Source of the DNA: Bacteroidaceae bacterium
GTDB taxonomy: Bacteria; Bacteroidota; Bacteroidia; Bacteroidales; Muribaculaceae
Direction: 5' to 3'
DNA length: 64,000 nt
Assembly: GCA_021768245.1 (NCBI GenBank)
Contig: JAETNO010000012.1
Coordinates: forward strand, 1-64,000
The notes under the pieces were generated by a model that saw nothing but the letters and a program-made list of their open reading frames with translations, did not search any database and was not told where the DNA came from. Shown here in pieces: positions 45,204-53,658 of this stretch. Within the stretch, counting starts at the first letter, position 1, and each line of letters opens with the position of its first letter. The position numbers and the translations under genes were made by a program.

Positions 45204-45381
45204 AAGGGTACATAAATTCAGAAATGACATAAATAACAGATTATTTTTTAATAATTTAATCGTTAAATAAGGCACAGAATGTACATAATGGGACAAAAAT
45301 TTATGTCTCTTATGTACATTCTGTGCCTTTTATCCGGATATTAATCTGTTATTTATGTCATTTCTGAATTTATGTACCCTT
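45204..45381. repeat. 178-bp nested palindrome with perfect 40-bp arms, copy B (ettA-kinase)
   Basis: The outer arms at 45204-45243 and 45342-45381 are perfect reverse complements over 40 nt. Inside them a second perfect 20-bp pair lies at 45269-45288 and 45310-45329 (core CACAGAATGTACAT), enclosing a 21-nt centre with a short GACA/TGTC stem. It fills the gap between the convergent ettA and nucleoside kinase genes and ends 7 bp from the latter's stop. It may act as a two-way terminator, but arm copies elsewhere show it is a dispersed repeat, like a MITE or REP element. Confidence 0.85.
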
Positions 45382-45387
45382 TACAAC

Positions 45388-47067
45388 TTAGTAATGGAAC
45401 GAGCTGCCGCCGAGGAATTCCCTCAGCAGGGAGTTCGGCGGGATAAGCGTCGAGGGTATGGGCGAGAAGTAGCCGAGAAATTTGCGCAGACGATGGGCTT
45501 CTGCATACTCAGGAAGGTCGCGGGGCACGGAACGGAGCACCATGTCGGCCTCGTCGCGCATCACGCCCAGCTCAAACAAAAGCGAAGAGTTGAACATCGA
45601 ATCGGCATTTTCCTGATAAGGGAAAATCCACTTCTCCTCGCCACGGCGCACGCTCTGCCAGCGGCGTATAGTCTCTAAGGCATTAGTCCCACGATACTTA
45701 TAGTCGCGTATGATTCGGCGAAGCAGACGGTTGTCGGTGGTCGACACCCAGTTATGGTCGTCGATTGCAAGAGTGGTGAGCGCAGAAACATAGATGCGAT
45801 ATTTCATCTCGGGAGCCACGTCGCGGGTCAATTCGGGATTCAATCCGTGTATGCCCTCGATGAGCAGTATGGAGTTATCGTCCAAGCAGATGCTCTCCTG
45901 ACGGTATTCCCTCTCCCCTCGTTCGAAATTATAATATGGAAGTTCTATGCGCTCGCCACGGATAAGGCGGTTGAGATGGTCGTTGAACAGCTCCAGGTCG
46001 AGTGCGAAAAGTGACTCATAGTCATAGTCGCCGGTCTCGTCCTTGGGAGTGTGGTGGCGGTCAACGAAATAGTTGTCGAGCGAAATCATCACCGGGTTGA
46101 GCAGATTGGTCAGAAGCTGCACGGCAAGGCGCTTGGTGAAGGTAGTCTTGCCTGACGAGGATGGCCCGGCGATAAGCACCACTCTCGCCCCGCCCTCATG
46201 GTAACGCTCGGTGATGCGGTCGGCAATCGCCCCTATATATTTGGTGTGTAGGGCTTCGGCGACGTTAATCATCATTGCAGTCCCTTTTCCGGCCACAACC
46301 TCGTTGACGTCGCCGGCATCGCGGATGCCAACAATGGAGTTGAATTTCTTATAGTCGGTGTAGGCCCTGAAGAGCTTGGGCTGCACCAAGGGGAGAGTGG
46401 GACGGGAATCGTCGGCGGAATCGGGGCCGAGAAGCAGGAGTCCGTCCTCATAGGGCACAAGGTCAAAGACACGGAGCATGCCCGTGCGGGGCACGAGGTT
46501 GCCGTTGTAGGTATCGCACACGCCGTCGAGACGATAGTAGACAGTGTAAAGCTCATGAAGCGACTCAAGGAGCTTGACCTTATTGTCGAGTCCTTGCCCG
46601 CGCATGATTTCAATCACGTCGGCTGTGAGTCTTTCCTTCCGTTCGAAAGGCAAATCGCGCTCCGCGAGCCTGCGCATCTCCTCCTTAAGCTGCATGGCGG
46701 CATCATCCATCGAAATAGGGTTTCCATCCGCAGGAAGCAGCCTGCAATAATAGCCGCGCGACACCGAATGGCTTATCACGAGCCTCGCCCCGGGATAGCG
46801 GCTGACCACCGCACGATAGAGCATCATGCAGAGCGAGCGGATGTAGCAGCGGTGGCCCGACGGGGAGTCTACCGGAAGATATTCCACCTGCTTGGGAGTG
46901 AAAACCGGAAATGCGAGATCCTCCGCCTTATTGTTTACACGCGCGCATACAGGGATGAATGGGATGCGGTCGGCTATGCGCGAATAGATGTCGCTCAACG
47001 TCATTCCGCCTTCAATCGGCAGATACTCGCCAATGTTGGCGCAATATATTTTAAGTTGATTGCTCAT
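45388..47067 (-). CDS. Nucleoside (uridine-type) kinase with TGS and editing-like N-terminal domains
   Basis: A 559-residue protein. Residues 1-60 resemble a TGS domain. Residues about 60-200 resemble the threonyl-tRNA synthetase second additional domain (YPGARLVISHSVSRGYYCRLL). From about 275 there is a uridine-kinase P-loop domain: LIAGPSSSGKTTFTKRL, MISLDNYFVDR, and EGIHGLNPELTRDVAPEMKY. Similar three-part proteins in Bacteroidales and Thermotoga are annotated as nucleoside kinases; the substrate of this one is not known. The ATG at 47067 was chosen because a promoter element covers the longer start at 47088. Confidence 0.85.
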   Translation of the reverse strand: MSNQLKIYCANIGEYLPIEGGMTLSDIYSRIADRIPFIPVCARVNNKAEDLAFPVFTPKQVEYLPVDSPSGHRCYIRSLCMMLYRAVVSRYPGARLVISHSVSRGYYCRLLPADGNPISMDDAAMQLKEEMRRLAERDLPFERKERLTADVIEIMRGQGLDNKVKLLESLHELYTVYYRLDGVCDTYNGNLVPRTGMLRVFDLVPYEDGLLLLGPDSADDSRPTLPLVQPKLFRAYTDYKKFNSIVGIRDAGDVNEVVAGKGTAMMINVAEALHTKYIGAIADRITERYHEGGARVVLIAGPSSSGKTTFTKRLAVQLLTNLLNPVMISLDNYFVDRHHTPKDETGDYDYESLFALDLELFNDHLNRLIRGERIELPYYNFERGEREYRQESICLDDNSILLIEGIHGLNPELTRDVAPEMKYRIYVSALTTLAIDDHNWVSTTDNRLLRRIIRDYKYRGTNALETIRRWQSVRRGEEKWIFPYQENADSMFNSSLLFELGVMRDEADMVLRSVPRDLPEYAEAHRLRKFLGYFSPIPSTLIPPNSLLREFLGGSSFHY

Positions 47068-47085
47068 GATGCGATGAATTTTTCC

Positions 47086-47093
47086 CAAAGATA
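47086..47093 (-). promoter_or_regulatory. -7 element of the nucleoside kinase gene
   Basis: On the minus strand the sequence reads TATCTTTG, a consensus -7 element. The start would be near 47079, giving a 12-nt leader to ATG 47067. The in-frame ATG at 47088 overlaps the promoter and is therefore unlikely. Confidence 0.6.
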
Positions 47094-47154
47094 CGCCACA
47101 GAATCGTTAAATTGTATGGATTTTCGCCCCGCTCTCGTTAAATTTTGTTAAACA

Positions 47155-47186
47155 CTTGGGGGGGGGTAATTTTGGTAGTAAATTTG
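47155..47186 (+). promoter_or_regulatory. Promoter with a G9 tract in its spacer, upstream of the LruC gene
   Basis: The -7 element TAAATTTG lies at 47179-47186. At the proper distance upstream (20 nt) is CTTG (47155-47158), one base off the -33 TTTG. The spacer between them begins with a run of G (47158-47166, nine in all including the last base of CTTG). Slippage in this run would change the -33/-7 spacing, so the gene could be switched by phase variation. The start site would be near 47193. Confidence 0.55.
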
Positions 47187-47262
47187 CAACGCCTGCACGA
47201 TAGAGATGGTTCATTCTCTGTAGTACCGACATATAACACACCTAAAATACCATAGTTGACCA

Positions 47263-48009
47263 ATGCACATCACATTAAAACTCGCTGCCTTTGTCTTAGC
47301 GGGAGCTACGCTTCTGCCAAGTTGCTCTACCGAGAGCCTTGAGCTGCCTCAGGAAGAGCTATATGCCCGTGCCTTCATAAAGGAATTCGGACTCGTGAAA
47401 CCCTCAAATTCGTTTAATATTGCCACCAAGAGCAACGTGAAGGTGGTGACACAGTCGCCTACACGCGTTAAAATCACAGCCATAGTGGATGGTCGCGAAT
47501 ATCTTTTCGCGGACTATAGCGCGGTCGATGGCTCGCAGGACATCTCCTTCGACCTCCCCAAAGGAGTCACTGACATATTCATCCGCGCCAACGGCAAGAA
47601 AATCCCCGCAAAAGTCGGCGGAACAGTCAACCTGAACTATGCCAATATTAACCGCTCGTCCTCATCAAGGGGAAAATCCGAACAAGAAAGTGATATAAAA
47701 GTTACTCTAACCGACGATATTCTATTCGCTTCATCGTCTAAAGTAATCCGCTATCGTGAAAAACTACCGGAAGGAGAATATAATGTAGGTAAAGTCACCA
47801 ATGACTTTTTGTATGTATCTACGGGGCCTTTTTATATCTATCCTGTATATTACAATACATCACGTTACATGAGCAATATCATCGGAATATACTATTATGA
47901 TGAAAATGGAGATATCGTTGTCCAAGATTTTCATTCAAATTCGACAGAAACAATATACTCCTGCTCCGACCTGGAATTTAAAGATACTGAAACCACATTA
48001 TATTCCTGA
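47263..48009 (+). CDS. LruC-domain lipoprotein, 5' part, ending at an in-frame TGA
   Basis: A 248-residue reading frame with a signal peptide and lipobox (GATLLPSCSTES, cysteine at about residue 21). The mature part looks like the N-terminal beta-sandwich region of large Bacteroidales surface lipoproteins. The frame stops at TGA 48007-48009, but the same frame stays open from 48010 to 49392 and carries the expected C-terminal LruC domain. It is therefore best read as the first third of one interrupted gene. Base composition shifts near 47690: the start is GC-rich, the rest A/T-rich, hinting at a recombined segment. It may still be expressed as a short lipoprotein. Confidence 0.7.
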   Translation: MHITLKLAAFVLAGATLLPSCSTESLELPQEELYARAFIKEFGLVKPSNSFNIATKSNVKVVTQSPTRVKITAIVDGREYLFADYSAVDGSQDISFDLPKGVTDIFIRANGKKIPAKVGGTVNLNYANINRSSSSRGKSEQESDIKVTLTDDILFASSSKVIRYREKLPEGEYNVGKVTNDFLYVSTGPFYIYPVYYNTSRYMSNIIGIYYYDENGDIVVQDFHSNSTETIYSCSDLEFKDTETTLYS

Positions 48010-49392
48010 TCAACAAATGAATTAAACGCAATAAAACAGGCCTGCAATAAAGAGATATCTTCATTCAAGGACCTAACAGATGATGATTGGCTCATAGTCA
48101 AAGGATTGTTTGAAAACGGAACTATATATTTCGGAGAGTTTGCTAAAGTAAGAGAATTAAAAGACTATTCATATACAGTTTCTGAAGATGGAGCCAACGT
48201 TACAATTAAAGCGAAAGTCAGGAATTATTCAGTCGTTGGTTCATCCCCCTCATATCCAGACAACTCGGACACGGAGATTGACTATGCCTTTAAAGGATAT
48301 TTAGCAGATATCCCCGTCGGAAGGGAATTTGGATTCTTTATCAAACTAAATGACAAATTGGGCCAACCCGATTGGGGCATTGATCCGACGCATACATATT
48401 TCTTTACAGAAGACGATTTAAATACGGATTATCTTTGGGTTCCGACCGAAGGTGGAGAGGGATACGTATATCATGGAAAAGACCATGAAACCCCAATCAA
48501 GGGATGCCATGCAGCATCTTTTACTCGTGAAGACGGCATGATTCGTCTTTGTTTCGAGGATTGGTATAATACAACGGGCAAAGACTCTGATTTCGATTTG
48601 AACGATATGATTTTCTATCTTGTCGGCCTTGATAATACCACCCCGATAATTAAGGATAAAGACGACCCAAATCCCCCGACTCCTCCTGTCGACCCCGAAA
48701 TTCCCGCCTATGAGTGGATTATCGCTGCGGAGGACCTTGGCAACACCTACGACTGGGACTTCAACGACATGGTGGTGGCCGTAAGCTATGTCACTACCGA
48801 CGATCCCGCCAAAAAGGAAATAAAGGTCCGTCCCCTCGCGGCAGGCGGCACGATGCCCGTCTACCTCATGTTTGATAATCCCGCCACCGGCAAAACCGAG
48901 ATGATAGGCAAGGAACTCCACAACTGGCTTGGCGGAGCTTCGAACGCCCCTATAAATGTCAGCTCCAACGGAGAGGAAGCCTCAGGCGAGACCGTGACTA
49001 TCGAGTGGACGGGCTCCGAGGACTTCTCCCTCGCAAGCCACCTGAACAAGACAGGCCTCACCGAGACCGTGACCAACATGGGCGGGTTCTGGCTGCTTGT
49101 TGACAAAGAAGGCAAATACAATGCCTCATCCGACTTCTCCAATGTTAAGAACGACGATGATTCCCAGGCAGTAACGCCCAACCTCACCAAAGGCGACAGC
49201 TATTCCCCGCAGATGATATGTCTCGGAGGACAGTGGTGCTGGCCTCAGGAAGAACAGCCAATCCACGAAGTCTATGTAGGCTTCAAAGGATGGCTCAACG
49301 AACCCGAGACGGTCGGTGCGAAATGGTATGGCGCGGACGCCGACTTCGACGCGGCCCGCGTAGTGACCCGCAGCTCCCTCACCAACCCGTAG
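48010..49392 (+). pseudogene. LruC-domain lipoprotein, 3' part (DUF4842), cut off by an upstream in-frame stop
   Basis: This frame continues that of the 5' part directly after the TGA, beginning STNELNAIKQACNKEIS, with no start codon before 48106 and no ribosome-binding site there. It contains FDLNDMIFYLVG, then the C-terminal repeat unit YEWIIAAEDLGNTYDWDFNDMVVAVSY and ends in the MICLGGQWCWPQEEQPIHEVY region, which are features of the LruC/DUF4842 family. Without a signal peptide it could not be exported alone. Possible explanations are a true nonsense mutation, a sequencing error or readthrough. Base composition returns to GC-rich after about 48700. Confidence 0.7.
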
Positions 49393-49435
49393 GGATGCGC
49401 CCCGCAAATCAGAACAAAGATATTAGGTCTAAGAA

Positions 49436-49505
49436 AAGTATTTTTTGAAAGAGGAAAAATACTATTAGCCAAGGGCCTTGGATGTCGCGACGACAACCAA
49501 GGCCC
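49436..49505 (+). terminator. Two hairpins after the LruC gene
   Basis: A hairpin AGTATTTTTT/AAAAATACT (49436-49462) is followed by a GC-rich one, GGGCCTTGG (49473-49481) with CCAAGGCCC (49497-49505). Neither has a following T-run on the plus strand, though the first has T residues in its stem. They probably end the LruC transcript and isolate the promoter of the next gene. Confidence 0.5.
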
Positions 49506-49568
49506 GCCTATATCCTCCCACCGGACAAGAAACATACATCACGGACTCAGAATCTCGGATATTTTTCA

Positions 49569-49576
49569 TAACTTTG
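49569..49576 (+). promoter_or_regulatory. -7 element of the C11 peptidase gene
   Basis: TAACTTTG, a perfect match, with the start near 49583 and ATG at 49597. It is 64 bp beyond the preceding hairpin. Confidence 0.6.
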
Positions 49577-49596
49577 CGACTTTCAAACCAATCGCT

Positions 49597-50796
49597 ATGT
49601 TAAAAAAGACTCTCCGGATATTCATACTCATTCTGGCCGTGGTAATGACGGCCTGCGACTCAAAAGACGAACCGACCCCTCCCGACCCAAATGAAAAAGA
49701 TGAGGCATCACGCACAGTCCTCGTCTATATGATAGCCTCAAACAATCTTGGCAACGACTATCTGCACTTTGACCGTGACGACCTCGACGAGATGCTTGAG
49801 GCTGCCCGTGAAGGAGGCCTCGGCGATGGTCGCCTCTTGGTCTACCATAACCCCTACGGCACTGATTTCGGGAACGCCCCACAGCTCCTCGAAGTAACTC
49901 CCGACGGCCTTGAAGTGCTCAAAAGCTATCCAGACGACCCATCGATATACTCTACCGGAATCGAGCGCATGCGCGAGGTCATTGCCGACATGAAAAACAC
50001 AGCCCCTGCCGAAAGCTACGGACTCGTGCTCTGGGGACACGCCAAAGGATGGATGACAGAGAGCGGCGACATCGTAGAAAAAACAGTGCCACGCTCCTAT
50101 GGCCACGACCGTGGGAAATGGATGAGCCTCACATCGCTGGCCAAGGCCCTCGACGGTGAGCGTTTCGACTTCCTCTATATAGATTGCTGCCTGATGGGCA
50201 CCGTGGAAGTTGTCTACGAACTGCGCAACGTCGCCCCGGTCATAGCGGCATCGCCCACCAAGGTAGAAGGCGAAGGCATGCCCTACCAGCTGAATGTACC
50301 GATTTTCCTATCACCAAATCCCGACATGAATCTGGCGGCAAAAAACAGCTATGAGTATCATCTTAAAGGCGGACGCTGCTGTCAGATGGTAGTAGTGAAT
50401 ACAGACGCCATTCCCGCTCTCGCATCAGCCTCGCGTGCAATCTACGCTATAGCCACAGGCTTCCCCGAAGGACTCTCGTCAATCCAGATTCTTTCACAGA
50501 GGTTCGACTCAACTTCCGCCCAATATGGCCACTGCCGCCCGGTCTACGACTTCGAGAGCTACATGCAGTTGCTCGCGACTGACAATCCGCAGCTTCTACA
50601 GACATGGCAGAAAGCCTATGACGCATGCATCAGCTACAAGGCATCGACACCTACCGAATTTAACGGCATCCCCGTGGAAACCTATGGAGGCCTTGGGTCG
50701 TTTATAATCAAAAAGCCCACCGACACACACTATCGTGGATATAACCTGACACAATGGTGGGCTGACGTAGCCTCGGCTGCGCCCGCGTTCCAATAG
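49597..50796 (+). CDS. Clostripain-related (C11) cysteine peptidase lipoprotein
   Basis: A 399-residue protein with lipobox VVMTAC (cysteine at about 20) and an acidic, proline-rich linker (DSKDEPTPPDPNEKDE) that favours surface export. The peptidase domain begins TVLVYMIASNNLG. The catalytic histidine is in LVLWGHAKGW (about residue 149) and the catalytic cysteine in YIDCCLMGTVEV (about 200), as in clostripain. C11 enzymes cleave after arginine or lysine and are common in gut Bacteroidales. The mscS gene follows 25 bp later and is probably co-transcribed. Confidence 0.9.
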   Translation: MLKKTLRIFILILAVVMTACDSKDEPTPPDPNEKDEASRTVLVYMIASNNLGNDYLHFDRDDLDEMLEAAREGGLGDGRLLVYHNPYGTDFGNAPQLLEVTPDGLEVLKSYPDDPSIYSTGIERMREVIADMKNTAPAESYGLVLWGHAKGWMTESGDIVEKTVPRSYGHDRGKWMSLTSLAKALDGERFDFLYIDCCLMGTVEVVYELRNVAPVIAASPTKVEGEGMPYQLNVPIFLSPNPDMNLAAKNSYEYHLKGGRCCQMVVVNTDAIPALASASRAIYAIATGFPEGLSSIQILSQRFDSTSAQYGHCRPVYDFESYMQLLATDNPQLLQTWQKAYDACISYKASTPTEFNGIPVETYGGLGSFIIKKPTDTHYRGYNLTQWWADVASAAPAFQ

Positions 50797-50821
50797 ACCT
50801 CAATCCATAATTCCTATCAAG

Positions 50822-51736
50822 ATGTTTCAACTCGACATAATTCCAACCGATTCCATCCCGAGCATAGCGACAGAGAAAGCCGCGCTGAAAAGCATGTCGT
50901 TCGACCAGTTGATTGACACGCTGGTCCATGATGTGGTTCACTTCGCCATATCGCTCGCCGTAGCAATCGTGGTCTTCTATGTCGGCAAGTTCCTCATCAA
51001 GAAACTCTATAACCTTGTGGCCGGAATCATGCTCCGGCGCAAGGTCGACCCGTCGCTGACCACCTTCGTGCTCTCCTTAGTGAGGATAGTGCTCTTCTTC
51101 ATCCTGATAGTGACGGTCATAGGCATACTCGGCATAGAGACAAGCTCCTTCCTCGCCCTCTTCGCCTCGGCAGGCGTGGCCATCGGTATGGCCCTGAGCG
51201 GGACGCTGCAAAACTTCGCCGGAGGCGTGCTCATACTCCTGCTCAAGCCATTCAAAGTGGGTGACTACATCGAAGCGCAAGGCTTTGCCGGAACGGTAAC
51301 CCGGATTGAGATATTCAACACCATCATCTGCACCCCCGACAACAAGTCAATCATAATCCCCAACGGCGGTCTCTCCACCGGTAGCATCAACAATTACTCA
51401 ACCCAGCTCTACCGAAGGGTCGAATGGAGCCTCGGCATCTCATATGGAGAGGACGTGGAAACCGCACGCACCCTTCTGCTCGGAATCCTTGACAAAGACG
51501 GCCGCATCATAAAGGCTCCGATTGATTCCGCGCCCTCTGTCGCCGCTCCCGCCGTCGTGGTGACAGCCCTTGCCGACTCCTCGGTCAACCTTAGCGTCCG
51601 CGCCTGGGTGGCGAGCGCTGACTACTGGCCGGTCTATTTCACTTACAACGAGGCTTTCTACAACGCCATCACCGCCCACGAAGCCCTATCATTCCCCTTC
51701 CCGCAACTCGACGTACACATCGACCATTTAGGATAA
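50822..51736 (+). CDS. Small-conductance mechanosensitive channel (MscS family)
   Basis: A 304-residue inner-membrane channel. Three helices lie between about residues 35 and 140. The pore helix with glycine/alanine packing is LFASAGVAIGMALSGTLQNFAGGVLIL, and the beta domain begins FKVGDYIEAQGFAGTV. The cytoplasmic vestibule follows (IPNGGLSTGSINNYS). It releases solutes on osmotic downshock in known relatives. The N-terminal 35 residues are variable. Confidence 0.93.
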   Translation: MFQLDIIPTDSIPSIATEKAALKSMSFDQLIDTLVHDVVHFAISLAVAIVVFYVGKFLIKKLYNLVAGIMLRRKVDPSLTTFVLSLVRIVLFFILIVTVIGILGIETSSFLALFASAGVAIGMALSGTLQNFAGGVLILLLKPFKVGDYIEAQGFAGTVTRIEIFNTIICTPDNKSIIIPNGGLSTGSINNYSTQLYRRVEWSLGISYGEDVETARTLLLGILDKDGRIIKAPIDSAPSVAAPAVVVTALADSSVNLSVRAWVASADYWPVYFTYNEAFYNAITAHEALSFPFPQLDVHIDHLG

Positions 51737-51774
51737 ATAACATTTCTTATCACAATTTATCCAAATTTTCTGTG

Positions 51775-51782
51775 TAATTTTG
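51775..51782 (+). promoter_or_regulatory. -7 element of the recJ gene, followed by a leader hairpin
   Basis: TAATTTTG fits the consensus, giving a start near 51789 and a 60-nt leader. The leader contains a stem (about 51788-51818; GAGGC with GCCTC and GGAG with CTCC) directly after the start site. No other feature is visible in the gap. Confidence 0.55.
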
Positions 51783-51848
51783 CAAATGAGGCGTGGAGTA
51801 TAGCTCCGCATGCCTCCTCCGGCTTGGAAAAAGAAAAAAACAACATAA

Positions 51849-53570
51849 ATGACAAGTAAATGGAATTACTGTCCCCTTACATCCGACGAACAAAAAATGG
51901 AATCCGGCCTGGCGAAACGCTACGCCGGAGTGCCACCCATTAGCGAGTTGCTTGTGCAACGGGGCATATCCTCGGTCGAAGAGGCGGAAAAATTCTTCCG
52001 TCCATCGCTCAAGGACTTGCACGACCCGTTTCTCATGCCCGACATGGACAAGGCCGTCAACCGGCTCAACCGTGCCATGGGGCTGAAGGAGCAGATTATG
52101 GTCTACGGAGACTATGACGTCGACGGCACTACAGCCGTGGCCCTCGTCTATAAGTACCTCCGTAACTTCTACTCCCATATCGACTACTATATCCCTACCC
52201 GCAACGAGGACGGATATGGAATCTCGAAAGCCACCATCGACATGGCCGCCGCCCAAGGGGTCAAACTCTTTATCATCCTCGACTGTGGCATAAAAGCCAC
52301 TGAAGAGGTGGAATATGCCCGCTCTTTGGGCATCGACTTCATCATCTGTGACCACCACGTGCCCGACGAGACACTGCCTCCGGCCGTGGCGATACTCAAC
52401 CCCAAGCTCGAAGGGAGCACTTATCCGTGCCCACATCTTTCAGGATGCGGCGTGGGCTATAAGCTCATGCAGGCTTTCACCATGTCAAACGGTCTCGGAA
52501 GCGCTGACCTTGAAGGGATGCTCGACCTCGTCGCCGTGTCAATCGCCGCCGATATCGTCCCTATGATCGGGGAAAACCGCATCATGACCTATCATGGCCT
52601 GAAGCGTCTCAACTCCAATCCCAACATGGGGCTGCGAGCAATAATCCGAATCTGCGGACTCGGCAACCGCGACATTTCCATCAGTGACGTAATCTTCAAA
52701 ATCGGCCCGCGCATCAATGCCTCAGGCCGCATGCAGAGCGGCAAGGAGGCCGTTGACCTTCTCGTAAGCCGCGACGCCGCCGACGCCTATGCCCGCGCGA
52801 AAGAGATTGACCGCTACAATCAGGACCGCAAGGAACTCGACAAGCAGATTACCGACGAGGCCAATGCCATACTCGAGGAAAGGGGCGAAATGACTTCCGA
52901 TAAGAAGTCGATAGTTATCTACAATAAAAACTGGCACAAGGGCATCATCGGTATCGTGGCATCACGTCTGACCGAGATATACTATAAGCCCTCGGTAGTG
53001 CTCACCTTCTCCAACGGACTCGCCACAGGCTCGTCGCGCTCGGTGCAGGGCTTCGATGTCTATAGCGCGGTGGAATCGGCCCGCGACCTTCTTGAAAACT
53101 TCGGAGGCCACACCTATGCCGTAGGACTTTCGCTCAAAGAGGAGAACATACCCGAATTCACACGCCGTTTCGAGAAGTTCGTGAGCGAAAACATCCGTCC
53201 CGACCAGCTCAAACCGCAGCTTGACATCGACGCCTATCTGACATTCTCGGAAATCTCGCCTGAATTCCTGAGCCTCCTGCGCCAGTTCAACCCCTTCGGG
53301 CCGGGCAACAACAAGCCCGTGTTCTGCACCCGAAGTGTGACCGACTTCGGCACTTCGAAACTTGTAGGTCGCCAGAGCGAGCATATCAAACTCGATATCG
53401 TCGACCCTACATGCGGAAAAGTGATGAACGGAATCGTGTTTAACGCGGCTGAATACTTCGAGCACATACATGCCGGAAAGCCCTTCAGCATCTGCTACAC
53501 CATCGAGGAAAACAAGCACAAGGGAGGCTCCGCCATCCAGCTCTTTGTCAAGGAAATCCACAAGGGCTAA
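51849..53570 (+). CDS. recJ: Single-stranded-DNA-specific exonuclease RecJ
   Basis: A 573-residue 5'-3' exonuclease for recombination and repair. The DHH domain has YGDYDVDGTTAVAL (about residue 80), a metal aspartate in LDCGIKA and the signature CDHHVPDE (about 160). KIGPRINASGRM belongs to the core, the DHHA1 domain contains GIIGIVASRL and RSVQGFDVYSA, and a C-terminal OB fold ends the protein. All catalytic motifs are intact. recQ follows 88 bp later, with a palindromic repeat in the gap; RecQ and RecJ act together in gap repair. Confidence 0.96.
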   Translation: MTSKWNYCPLTSDEQKMESGLAKRYAGVPPISELLVQRGISSVEEAEKFFRPSLKDLHDPFLMPDMDKAVNRLNRAMGLKEQIMVYGDYDVDGTTAVALVYKYLRNFYSHIDYYIPTRNEDGYGISKATIDMAAAQGVKLFIILDCGIKATEEVEYARSLGIDFIICDHHVPDETLPPAVAILNPKLEGSTYPCPHLSGCGVGYKLMQAFTMSNGLGSADLEGMLDLVAVSIAADIVPMIGENRIMTYHGLKRLNSNPNMGLRAIIRICGLGNRDISISDVIFKIGPRINASGRMQSGKEAVDLLVSRDAADAYARAKEIDRYNQDRKELDKQITDEANAILEERGEMTSDKKSIVIYNKNWHKGIIGIVASRLTEIYYKPSVVLTFSNGLATGSSRSVQGFDVYSAVESARDLLENFGGHTYAVGLSLKEENIPEFTRRFEKFVSENIRPDQLKPQLDIDAYLTFSEISPEFLSLLRQFNPFGPGNNKPVFCTRSVTDFGTSKLVGRQSEHIKLDIVDPTCGKVMNGIVFNAAEYFEHIHAGKPFSICYTIEENKHKGGSAIQLFVKEIHKG

Positions 53571-53611
53571 CTTCGTTGTTCATTCAAGGCACTGAATACA
53601 GATAAATGACG

Positions 53612-53651
53612 ATTAATCTGTTATTTATGTCATTTCTGAATTTATGTACCC
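53612..53651 (+). repeat. Intergenic repeat, copy C (recJ-recQ), single arm
   Basis: Forty bases identical to 45340-45379, the right arm of the nested palindrome at 45.2-45.4 kb, about 8.3 kb away. Only one outer arm is present; the sequence just upstream (53586-53597, AAGGCACTGAAT) resembles the inner arm of that element, as if the centre had been lost. It ends 7 bp before the recQ ATG at 53659 and contains an in-frame ATG (53644) that is probably not the start. Confidence 0.8.
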
Positions 53652-53658
53652 ATCAAAC

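Noticed and set aside
45204..45381. Simple rho-independent terminator
   Set aside because: It may help end both convergent transcripts, but the 40-bp arms and near-identical copies before ettA and recQ show that it is more than a terminator.
48007..48009. Selenocysteine or programmed readthrough at the TGA in the LruC-type gene
   Set aside because: No selenocysteine-type context or redox motif surrounds the codon, and I could not identify a hairpin directly after it. Nonsense mutation or sequence error is simpler.
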